Below, piece after piece: positions 34,004 to 43,850 of a stretch of DNA of 64,000 nucleotides. The position numbers and the translations under genes are program-made. The notes under the pieces are model-generated. The model was given only the letters and a program-made list of their open reading frames with translations, made no database searches and was not told where the DNA came from. How positions within the stretch are numbered: the stretch's first letter is position 1; the number at the start of each line of letters is the position of its first letter. Source of the DNA: Lolium rigidum (Eukaryota > Streptophyta > Magnoliopsida > Poales > Poaceae); NCBI RefSeq assembly GCF_022539505.1, contig NC_061514.1, positions 218,635,837 to 218,699,836 of the forward strand, written 5' to 3'.

Positions 34004-35432
34004 TTTGTAACATCCCAAAAATTTCAAAATCAATAAAGAGACAATCTCCCTTGTTCAATATTTTGGAGCTAACAAATTTTTTATTTAAATTCTATGTGTT
34101 GCATAGTATGAATGCATGTAGGTGTGACTTTGCCATGCTATGTGTTTGAAGTGCTTGACATCATCTCTAAACCCTAACCATGATCATTTAAGATCAAAAA
34201 GGGGAGCAAAGAAAAAGAAAAGAGAAAATGCAAAAACCTCACATATGGGCATATGGCCATTTTTTTAACCTAGGCCATATTAACTTGTGCCAGTGGTTTG
34301 GAAACTTTTCTAAACTCAAAAGAATCCCTTTTGCATCAAAGAAACCAAAATCAAATCAAAGAAAAATGCAAAACCTTGCCACATGTGATAATGGTCATTT
34401 TTGACTTTCACATCAGGGTACCCACTTTGAGCACCTGGATTAAGAGATTCTTAAACCAAACTCTCCCAACTCTTTGCACCTCATCCAATACCTCATCAAG
34501 TTGAACATTTTTTGCTGTTGACCACTTTGACTAGTTCTCTTTCTATTGCTTAATAAAAGGAGGCAAAGTGACAACATCAAATCAGATTCTAGATTGGGTC
34601 AATTTTGGATTTTCACAAACCTGCACCATTTTGCACACCACCACCACCAACTTGTGCCAAATGTTATTTGAATCAACTCCACCAAAAATCTTTGCAAAAT
34701 TCAAAAATAATTCTCTTGCGGTCATTTGGTCGAGCACCTTGTGTGCAACATCCTGCCAACCCTAGACATGCTATGAGCTGTTGGGTTTTAGCCTAAACCA
34801 TCATGCCCAAGTCAGCACACAAGCTCTCCTGAACCCCCTGGACCAAAGCCAAGCACCAGAGACAAAGTCCATGCATGATCTCATCCATGACAAGACTATG
34901 TCGTGGCATGATGCCACTCCACCATGCCACTCCTCTCTCCACTCACTCCTGCCGTGCACCACCATGACCTGGAGGCTCTACACCATCCCCTGGTCACGCT
35001 CGTGCCAACCCCTGGCCAGTAGACGCGCTGCAACGTCGAGAACGCAACGTGCCCGTGACGCACAGACGCGCCAGAGCGTGCACGCTCGCGTCACCGGAGT
35101 GCGCCAGAGCACGGCCTGCCCTCGTCACTCTCGTCCTCCCCTTGACTTCGCCTCTCGCCCGTAGCACCACCACGTCACCCTCTACCTGCTAGACATGCTC
35201 ACCTACGCCGGAGAGGACGCTCGCCGTCGTCACCGTAGAAGACTTCCGCCGCGGTACTGAGCGTTCACGTCACCCGCCAGCTCGCGTCACTGCATCGTTT
35301 TCAACGTTGTCAAGCGCGCCGTGCTCACCATGACGTCGCCAACTCTGTAGCATCGTCGCTCAGCTCGCTCCGCCCTTGTAGCGTCGTCGACGACGATGAC
35401 CTACCGCACCGAGCCACAACACCCCTCGCCGC

Positions 35433-35440
35433 TATAAATA
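35433..35440 (+). promoter_or_regulatory. TATA box of LTR B
   Basis: TATAAATA lies in GCCGCTATAAATAGAGG and is followed by a CT-rich leader. The equivalent box in the truncated copy is near 14836 (CTATAAAAGG). It marks the probable U3-R border, so transcripts would start near 35465. Confidence 0.8.
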
Positions 35441-35680
35441 GAGGCCTCCCTCGCCTCAATTCTTCACACCACTCGCTTCTCCTCTCGTCCCTGACCCTCC
35501 TCGAGCTCTCCCTCTTCCCAATTTACACCGTAGCTAGCCAATTGCTCACCGGAGTGCCGTGGAGCCGCCGCAGAAGGAGCCGGAGCTAGGAGCCACCTCA
35601 GGCAACGCCACCTGTACTAGGAGATTCGCCACCCTTGACAACGTCGCTGCGCACCCTCGCCGACGATCGTCGGAGCTCAG

Positions 35681-37966
35681 GTGACCCTCCGACCCCTTGG
35701 TGCTCGCCGCCAGTGAGCCTGTGCTCGTCGTCGACGACGACGCACGTGGACCGTCCGATCGAGTTCTAATCCTGCGTCCCAGATTCAAACATACTGATTC
35801 GGGTTTTATGAGCCGCTGACAGGTGGAGCCTCCTGTCAGGCAGCCCACTCGCGCGAGACGCGCAGCTGGGCCGGCCCATTTCTCTTTTTCTCGGTGGCCC
35901 GTGTAGTTTCCCGCGCAGGCCCATCCATTCAAATTCGAATAATTCAATTTAATTCAAATTCAATAATGGAACCAAGTTCAAATTTAAAATTAGGAAGATC
36001 CACTGAGCCAAATTTTATGAAATTGGTATTGTTGGAAAGCTTATGAAAAGCTGTAACCAACTACACTGACCTCAACCCTAGATCTATTGTAGAATTAATG
36101 TAGCAAAAAGAACAAGCCGGTACCTTTTTCAAATTCAAACTTTTATTAAAAATCAACCATAAGTGATTTTGAGTTGATTCCAACTCTCATAAATCACATT
36201 TCACATACTCTACATGAATATGTAAAAACATAACATAGTTGTTTGGATGATCATGGGCTAGAGCAAAATAATGGTTATATGGCCATTTCTAGTCCATTTA
36301 AAATTACTCAAAGTTATTTCTTAAATAGTATGAGAGGTTCCCTCTCATTTAAATCATGGTCCTAAGTAATTCAATAGGAGGTAATGACCTTGGTCTATAG
36401 CACCTCATAGTTGATTACTTAGTGATGTTAAATTGTGCTTAGTAGTGTTTCAATTGCATGAGGTTTAGTACCTCATTTAAATCCTTTTTCTCAAATGATA
36501 AAGGTGCAGTGTTGACCTTGGTCAACATATTTCCACACTTATTATTTGAGGAAATTAAATCTTAATAGGATTCAACGAGAGGAAATTATTTCTCTTACAA
36601 GTTTCCTTAAACACAAAGCCAACCCCCTTGGGATGAATGTGGTGATGATATGATGGCTTGTGTGAACCATTTGTGTGTTAAGTCTAGTACTTAAGCTTTG
36701 TGTGGTGATTGTATACCTCGTATCCATTTATAGACGCTACTACCAAGGACTACCAGGAAGAGGAGGTATTCTACCAGGAAGAAGAAAGCTCTGATCACTG
36801 TACCAATCAAGGCAAGCTATACTCTTGCAAGTTACCCGAGTGCAAGCTCAACTTGAGCAAGGCACTCATACCATACTACTTTGTGTTTACTTTCCAAGTC
36901 CCAGTTTTTACCTTACAAAGCTTTTGTTTTGATTATCAATGTTTACTTTTATAGTTAACTTGAGTCTAGATGTGAAGTAGTACAAGAACATCAAAGCTAG
37001 CCTAGAGAGCTACAAGCTAGTTAGCACCCCTCATGACTAGTTGCTAGTGCTAAAACTAAAAGTGACTACTCTAGCTGGGAACATGTGAATCTTTTGAATT
37101 CGAAAACCTTGGAATGATGAGTCATTCTATTGAAAGATACTGAAGGTGAATGTGACTTGAATGACATGGTGATTTTGACAAAAACTGATGATTGGGTTCG
37201 GATGCGATACCATTCCAATTCTTGAGTACCCCCACAATACCTGATTATGGGTAAGGCTTCAGCTGGAAATTTATGTGTCTTAGTATGGGTTCCTCTCGAA
37301 CAAGCGTCATAGAGGTTATGCCAAGGCTGCCTCCGTTGAAAGTGAAATGACGTGAAAAGAGTTGAATGTCCTACCCAAGCCCTGTGCAGTTCCCAGGATA
37401 GCAGTTGGTTATCACTGGGAGGCCAAACTCATGGGGGAGGTGCCTATACTAGGATATGTAAGTGAAAGATTAATGGTTGATGATCCACATACTGAGTTAT
37501 GACTATTCAGGGCTATCCCTGACGGATGTAATCAAATGTTGTGGCACAAGTGTGCAACCTCTGCTGAGTGTAAACCTATTCGAATAGCCGTGTCCGCGGT
37601 TATGGACGGTTGGATGGCCATACTGTACCGTTGTCAGATGATTTCTAAAAATGAATGGTGAATTGAAAGGTGAATTTGACGTGATCACAACAGAGTTGTG
37701 GGAATGACACTAATGTTCCCACTTGAGTTAAGTTAGGAAATTGAAGAGTCTTTGTTTACTAAATGCTTATGAAATAAAACTGGCTTTATGCAAATGAACC
37801 TAGAGCTTAGAACCCTCTCACTAAAAATGTTAGTACTTACTCTAGTATTAGTTTGCGAGTACTTTAAAGTACTCACGGCTGTGTCCCTGGCTATTCAAAT
37901 GGCCAGACTATGAAGAAGAGCAGCAGTATCAGGAGGACGGACAACAGGACGTCTATGACAACTACG
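35681..37966 (+). other. Spliced-module candidate in LTR B
   Basis: The leader ends CTCAG|GTGACC (donor at 35681). A 78 bp block, 36734-36811, lies between TTTATAG and CAAG|GCAAGC. The perfect 18-base palindrome GAGTACTTTAAAGTACTC is at 37857-37874, and the acceptor GGCCAG ends at 37906. The acidic frame reads DYQEEEVFYQEEESSDHC, TNQ, then DYEEEQQYQEDGQQDVYDNY, and stays open past the point where the other copies stop. No ATG occurs in the leader or in exon 2. The one-codon length difference from the sister LTR keeps the frame. A non-coding spliced leader with GAAGAA-type splicing enhancers is an equally good reading. Confidence 0.5.
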
Positions 37967-38229
37967 ATCGTCTCCTGACGTCAAGCGTTGCCTGTGGAAT
38001 AGATGGACTTTACTATGTACTCCCGCTATTGTGTTATGTATTGATCCTTAGATCAAGAGTTGTAATGAGACTGGATCATGTGATCCTTTTTTATGTAAGA
38101 CTATTATGGTGTTGTAATGAATGATGTGTTGTGATATGAACTTATTATGTCTCGCAAAAACAATCTTCCCGGGATTGCGATGTATGGCATAATAGGCATC
38201 TGGACTTAAAAATCCGGGTGTTGACAAGT

Positions 38230-38241
38230 TGGTATCAGAGC
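38230..38241 (+). promoter_or_regulatory. Primer-binding site of element B
   Basis: TGGTATCAGAGC lies three bases after the LTR end, the initiator-Met tRNA type also used by elements A and D. 38242-38455 is leader without features that I can name. Confidence 0.92.
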
Positions 38242-38455
38242 CATTGTTTGACCTTAGGAGACCCTAGTTAGAACGGACGTCTCAAAAACTTAGTTTCAAA
38301 AACAAAGAAGTGAATACTTATTAAAACTTATTCACACTCTTACCCTTGAGATCTCTTCAAAAAGTGAAATACATGCCCTACTTTTCTTGTAACTCTACAT
38401 AAAATTTGGACACACTTGCTCACTTCTCTAACTCACTCATCCAATTCACTTACAG

Positions 38456-39244
38456 ATGGAGCAGCTCAACAACACCAAGTTTTACAAGCTGGGCAATGGA
38501 GGAAGCCTGATCTTCGAAAGGGATCTGGATGCGTTGTCTGAGCATCTTGGACGCCCGCACCCGGAGTTCTTTGGAACTCAAGTCAACGACCAGCCTGGAG
38601 GAGAACTACAGTGGATTGTAGTTGCAGATCTAAGGGGCAAGATGGAACCCCCTACGTCTGAGAGGATTCACTTTTCCATCCGGGAGAGCAACTGGCTAGA
38701 TGGGTTAGCCCGAGCACTGCAGGAAGCACTTGCCCGTCTGTGTGGGCAGAATGTGATCGAGATCCAAGGAACTCGCTTCGCTCACTTTGTGAGGCATGAC
38801 TCCATTGGAGGACCCATGGACCTGCAGTCCCACCCCAAGCTGAAGCATCACGTGGAGCACCTGGACTTTATGCTGCATGAGACCCGCAAGGAGCTGGACA
38901 ACTCCCGCGTCTACGCCAACCAGACTCACCTCCACATGTCGCAGCAGACGGAGGACATCAAGATGCTTGCCAAGGATCACAAGACACTCTGCCAGCAGCG
39001 AGCCAAGAAGGACTCCACCATCGCTCGCCTCCGCGCGAAAATAGCATCCTTGGAGGAGACTGTTCAGGCCCAGGAAACTCAGTTGAGGGAACTAGAGGAA
39101 GAAGGTGAAGACATTCAGGGAGGAGCAGCCTACCTGAGTGATGATGATGACTTCGAAGAAGATGAGAACACTGATGTGGAAGACTATGAGTTCATGGAGG
39201 CCGGAGAAGATGACTACATCCCGATAGATGTAGATGATGAGTAG
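38456..39244 (+). CDS. Element B ORF1: uncharacterised 262-residue pre-gag protein
   Basis: This is an intact frame between PBS and gag, the best-preserved ORF of element B. Residues 1-60 hold a hydrophobic-aromatic segment (KFYKLGNGGSLIFERD). Residues about 50-120 form a conserved-looking globular part (ELQWIVVADLRGK, IHFSIRESNWLDG, ALQEALARLCG) with HHVEHLDFMLHETRKEL after it. Residues about 150-215 are predicted coiled coil (TIARLRAKIASLEETVQAQE). The tail is strongly acidic (DDDDFEEDENTDVEDYEF to DVDDE). I do not recognise the family, and no Cys/His or protease motif is visible. Element A has a frameshifted homologue in the same place, so the ORF is a heritable part of this lineage. A role in packaging, chaperoning or nuclear transport is possible but only a guess. 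The ATG is the first one after the leader that opens a long frame. Confidence 0.75.
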   Translation: MEQLNNTKFYKLGNGGSLIFERDLDALSEHLGRPHPEFFGTQVNDQPGGELQWIVVADLRGKMEPPTSERIHFSIRESNWLDGLARALQEALARLCGQNVIEIQGTRFAHFVRHDSIGGPMDLQSHPKLKHHVEHLDFMLHETRKELDNSRVYANQTHLHMSQQTEDIKMLAKDHKTLCQQRAKKDSTIARLRAKIASLEETVQAQETQLRELEEEGEDIQGGAAYLSDDDDFEEDENTDVEDYEFMEAGEDDYIPIDVDDE

Positions 39245-39479
39245 TTTCACTTGTTCACGTGAGTAGGTGTGAGTTTGTATCAGGATCCCTTGTATCGTAG
39301 CATGGAGAAATGGTTCTTAAAACCATTAATGTGTTAGCTTGTAATGTGTGTTGTTTGAAATGAATGAATGAGTTGTTTGTTTTCAACATGACAAGTACTC
39401 AAGTTTTAAACTTCTAAACTTACCCCAAAACAAGCCATAGCAAATTCCCCCTCATCTCATGATCTATCTCAATGTTCAA

Positions 39480-40039
39480 ATGGCCCCTCCAACCCGCAGC
39501 ACCAATCAGGATGCAATGATGCAAATGTTACAAATGATGATGGCGGATAGAGAAGCTGAAAGAGCTGAAAGACAAGCCAATCTTGCTGCACTGCAACAGC
39601 TAGCTCAGAACAATCAAGGCCATGGGAACCACGATCATCCTGGATCCAAATTGAACAACTTTCAGAACACTAACCCTCCTATGTTCAGCAAGACCGAAGA
39701 GCCACTTGATGCAGATGACTGGTTCCAGACAATGGAGAATAACTTAGAGGTTGCGGGAGTAGAAGCCGCAGAGAAAGTACTGTTCGCCACCCACTATCTG
39801 TCAGGACCTGCTAGAGCCTGGTGGACAAGTGCCCGCGCAATGAATGCGGGATAGATGATGACTTGGGAGGATTTCAAACTCAAGATTAGAAAGTACCATG
39901 TGCCCCCAGGCCTAATCAAGAAGATGAGGGATGAGTTTAGGGAACTCAAACAAGGCAGAATGTCCGTGGTGGAATACCGCGACAGATTCCTCACTCTGTC
40001 AAGGTACGCCCCGGATGAAACCGACACCAACGAGAAGAA
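39480..40039 (+). pseudogene. gag: Element B gag, N-terminal half (split by element D)
   Basis: The frame begins MAPPTRSTNQDAMMQMLQ and carries ADREAERAERQANLAALQQ, FSKTEEPLDADDWFQTME, LSGPARAWWTSAR and YRDRFLTLSRYAP. These are the hallmarks of the capsid core (retrotransposon gag domain) of plant chromoviruses. A TAG at 39852-39854 replaces the codon between MNAG and MMTWEDF. Reading ends in TNEK, where the TSD copy AAGAA (40035-40039) meets element D. It resumes at 55494 in the same frame. The upstream in-frame ATG at 39459 is possible, but the MAPP start fits the family better. 39245-39479 is an untranslated spacer. Confidence 0.85.
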
Positions 40040-40532
40040 TGTGGTGACCCGGTATACCACTGCATGGTGTAGTATGCAAGTCTGATATAACACCAATGAA
40101 ACACCGTTCCACTAGTATTATATCGCTCAGAGTGGTACAACAGAAACATATGCGGGTCCAAGGCATGTCTATAGAATTACAACATTGACTCTATTACATA
40201 AGATCATCACAGCCTCCTACTTTACAATGAGGTAAAACTGCAAATAAACTCCAGAAGAACGACTCGTAGTCTAGTCTTATCACGAACTCTATTTGTAGAG
40301 TATTTAACTAGCTATAGAGGCTATGATTAGATTCTACCTAAATAGGAGCTAGGTTTAGGAAGCTAGTTCCTTTCTATTGCTAATCTAGGTTTTCTCCTTG
40401 TTGGATGTGGTATCTGACTCCTCTGACAGGTTCATGTTCCCTTGAAGTAGTTGTAGACTCCTTGGTCTTCGAGTTGCATTGTAGATCCTCCCTCGTGGCC
40501 TCCATATCTAAGCAGGGGATTTAAGAGTGGTA

Positions 40533-40550
40533 TGAGTACGAGCGTACTCA
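40533..40550 (-). other. GAGTAC/GTACTC hairpin of element D LTR
   Basis: TGAGTAC and GTACTCA flank a four-base loop and form a perfect seven-base-pair stem 26 bases upstream (minus strand) of the last acceptor. The sister LTR has the same sequence at about 49715-49732. Equivalents are at 10982-11001, 17278-17295, 19508-19525 and 37857-37874. Confidence 0.7.
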
Positions 40551-41063
40551 ACAAGTTCATTATAGGAAAGAGGTGTTTAATGCTCTAACTACAGCATTAG
40601 ACCAGAAAGTCTAATACCAATGCAGGTTTTCATAACCATTTCTTCAAAAGGTTGCTTTTATTCAGAAGAACTATGTCCGTCAGCCTTCACCGGTTTACTA
40701 GAACTTCATGGAGCTCCTTTCCGGCCGCGTTCGCAGTTCCATATCCCGGAACAGGGAGTGACGAGTCACGGTTCTTTACACTCTGCAGAGGTGTGTTGCT
40801 TTACCCATAAGAGATCTTAACCTTGGTGCCAACCGGGTGATCTTCCCGTCCACACTTCCTATGGTGTGAGGCCCGGTATAAGGTCTAGCCAATCATGTTC
40901 CTCCGCTACCTCGAACACCCACCCTTTGTTGCATGCCCCGACCCTGGGTCCTCGCCGGTCCCATTATTCCCATAGATTTCGGGGTGGACCCCGACCACGA
41001 CGACGATCTGGGATCGAACCAAACTCCTTCGCCGGTAGCTGCAACCCATCATAGACCGCAATA

Positions 41064-41198
41064 CCGTGGGGACTTAAGGCTTCCCCAGCCAACCGCTTGT
41101 TCTTCGAGCGACAAGTGTCTACGGACTATGCCGTGGGGACTTAAGGCTTCCCCAGCCAACCGCTTTCCCTGACAGATACAAGTGTCTACGGTAAAGCG
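41064..41198 (-). repeat. 68 bp direct duplication in LTR of element D
   Basis: Two units, 41064-41131 and 41132-41198, share CCGTGGGGACTTAAGGCTTC, CCCAGCCAACCGCTT and ACAAGTGTCTACGG. The sister LTR has the same pair at 50247-50314 and 50315-50381, so the duplication predates this insertion. Confidence 0.85.
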
Positions 41199-42770
41199 CA
41201 TCCGTTGATGAACGAGAGGTGGAAACACTTTTGACTACTCCGTCCCACTCCGGATCTTATGGTTAACACGGGTATTACGGCACAAGAATCACTGGACGAC
41301 ATTTGTTGTTTAATCCTAGATGGATATAAACCCTTGCAATGGAACCTCCACCATATCAACACAATCCATGGTTCCATTGCCAACCACATAGTCATATTCA
41401 TAGTTATGAAAGTAGTGGTTTTGGTTTTTATGCAATAGTGGTAATCATAGTACTTTACAAGTAATTTGATAAAGATACTCAAATGACATGAGCAAGCGAT
41501 GAACTTGCCTTTCTTGACTGCAAGATTATGCAGGCAAGGTCTTCGATACGTAGTAACTCCAAATTCTGAAATAGCATCACCGTCCGGTAAGGACGATGTT
41601 TAAAAGATTGTCAAGGATGCAATAATGTATAAGTATGAGATGCAATCGTTCTAGGCGTGATCTAACCCCGATGATTTAGGATTAGTGAGTGGTAATGATC
41701 AGTTCAGGGTGTGTTGCACTTTTAGAATGATTCACAAATAAGGTTCTTATTCAGGTGTGATTACTTGGTATCCTAAACATGTTCTGCAATATATCATAAT
41801 AATAGCATTAATAGCACACAACAATAACATTTGGTAAAATCCTAACATGTAATGAATAGTGGTTGGTTTTAGCACTCTATGGCATGGTTAATGATTAATT
41901 ATTATATACTCCAAAAGAATAACTTTTGAAGAACAGGTTCTTTAATAAAGAACAAGTATGATAATTAGGGTTGTAGGGTTCTATGGTTTACTATGGTTTC
42001 ATTAGTTTCGAAGTAAGGATTAGATGGATTCTAACAATGTTGGATTCATCGACACCTAGGGCTTGTAAGGTTGGGTTAAGCCTAGGCCTCCTAAGCAATT
42101 GTTGGTGATAGCTAGCTAGGGTTTATGGGTCCTTATAAGCAGGGTTGATGATGATTCTTTATTTACTTCAAAAGAATAACTTTTGAAGAACATACTTCTT
42201 AAATAATAAGAAGTATATCAATTAGGGTTGAGGTTGTCTAGGGTTTGCTATTGGATTCACTAAGTAAGGAATAGTGGTTTCCTAAATAGGATGTTTAATA
42301 ATTATCTTACACTAATGGGGTTTAATGGAGTATGGTTAGGTGGTGCATGATAATGGGCATGGTTGCTATTAGGGTTCATCATAATGGTGTGATGCTAAGC
42401 ATGGTTAATTAAGATTGATATCTCTAAGGATAGGAGCTAGGGTTTGCATTTGGTTACCCTTATTTGATCAATTAGGTTGGATAGGTATGCCTACATGGAC
42501 TACTAAATTACTGATAATAGGGCTCCTACAATTTTAGGTGGCATGGCAAGTATTTAATTGCTGTTATGATTCTATGTATGAAAATAGAACACCATGATTA
42601 CATGTGAGGATCTAGGGTTTAGGTTTTTAGAAGTAAATTAGGGTTCAAATGAAATAGTGGAGCTAGGTTCTAAATGGCATTAGGGTTTTAGGATCCCACA
42701 TGAAATTATGGGGTTATCACTTTGTTTTATAATGGAACTAGGGTTTCCTAATTACCCTATAATTCTTGGA

Positions 42771-42881
42771 TTAATAACTTCATTAATAAAGTTGAAGTTA
42801 TTAATAACTTTGAAATTAAAATAATATTGGATTTGTCCTTTTATTATTTTAAAGAATTAATAATTAAGGTAATTATTAATT
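42771..42881 (-). repeat. Two adjacent perfect AT-rich hairpins in LTR of element D
   Basis: TTAATAACTTCA (42771-42782) pairs with TGAAGTTATTAA (42793-42804). AATTAATAATTA (42855-42866) pairs with TAATTATTAATT (42870-42881). Each has 12-base arms. Both lie in the predicted first intron. The same pair is present in the right LTR near 51955-52070. Confidence 0.7.
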
Positions 42882-43840
42882 ATGGTTTAAATCCTCCTAT
42901 TAAGGATTTAATAAATTATAGGCAAAAGAAATTTAGTTTTAATATTTTCCTGATTTGCTTACTGGTTTTTATTAATTTTAGAAGTTTTTCTTAATTATTG
43001 AATTTTTTATTAAATTTGGAATTAAAATTAAAGGCTTAAATAGCAAGTGTTAAATAATTGAATTTTTATTAAAAATATAAATTTGATTTTATATTTTTAT
43101 TGGATAGATTTTTCTTTTATAAAAATTTTGATATCTTATTTGTATTTTTCTGAGCTTTTATGAATTTTCTATATTTATTTGAAGTTGCAGGTTTTATTGA
43201 ATTTTGAAATACAACGAAACTGCTAAATTTACTCGGGCTGTCTACCCACAGGGACACTGACGGGTGGGCCAAGGGCCACGTCAGTGCCATGGTGGAGACG
43301 AGGTGGCATGGAGAGTTGCCGGCCGGCGGCCAGTTGCCAACGACGGCGGCGGTCCAAGGTTCCCGCGGGTTCACGCAGATGCTCACTGGAACGAGCACGC
43401 CGAGGGAACACGATGGTGGCGGCGCCGCTAGCTATGTGTCGCCGGAGCTTGGCCGGCGACGATGTGCCGCGGCGGCGGTCACAGGTCCATGGCGCGGGGC
43501 GTTCCGGAGGTGAATAGGTGCTACCGAGATGTCGCGGAGAATGGGTAGCTCACCAGGAGCACGATGGAGGCGACAGCAGGGTCGGAGGAGCTCCAAATCG
43601 TCGGAATTGACGGCTCCGGCCGTCGGAGAGGGCGAGCTCGACGGAGATGCTCCGGGCACTCTGGCTCGATTCCTTGTGCTGGATGGGCATGTCGAGGACG
43701 GCGATCCCGATGACGTCCACGGCGAGGCCAGGGGAGGTCTACATTGACGGCAGTAATGGTGGCCGGGTGACGTTAGGGTTTCAATTTGGGCGAAATTGGA
43801 GCAAGGGAGGAAGAACCCGATGCTAGGGCTCGCTGTGGAG

Positions 43841-43850
43841 CTTTTATATG
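43841..43850 (-). promoter_or_regulatory. TATA box of element D 3' LTR
   Basis: CATATAAAAG on the minus strand, within GGCGCCATATAAAAGCTCC, precedes a GC-rich leader. The right LTR has the same box at 53026-53035, which as the 5' LTR promoter would drive the element. Confidence 0.8.

Larger units (their letters stand above)
34006..38226 (+). mobile_element. Family-B gypsy LTR (4.2 kb), shared between two tandem copies
   Basis: The LTR starts TGTAACATCCC and ends GTGTTGACA. It is preceded by a pol tail and polypurine tract, as a 3' LTR would be, and followed by a PBS and gag, as a 5' LTR would be. The layout is an AT-rich U3 (34006-34900), a GC-rich block with a TATA box at 35433, a leader to 35680, an AT-rich intron-like part, a purine-rich block at 36734-36811, the conserved CTCTGCTGAGTGTAAACC block (37546-37610), the GAGTAC hairpin and a purine-rich tail. 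The truncated copy at 14308-17649 belongs to the same family. No gene beyond the candidate module is seen. Confidence 0.88.
40380..43553 (-). other. Spliced-module candidate in element D (3' LTR copy)
   Basis: On the minus strand the leader ends TCCTG|GTGAGC (donor at 43553-43552). A 57 bp block (41565-41509) lies between CTATTTCAG and AAAG|GCAAGT. The hairpin TGAGTAC-GAGC-GTACTCA is at 40533-40550, and the acceptor CTTAG borders the last block, which starts at 40507. The frame equivalent to the other LTRs reads EFGVTTYRRPCLHNLAVKK and then DMEATREDLQCNSKTKEST, with the stop at 40380-40382. The block is 57 bp, as in LTR C. A second frame is also open. Confidence 0.5.
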
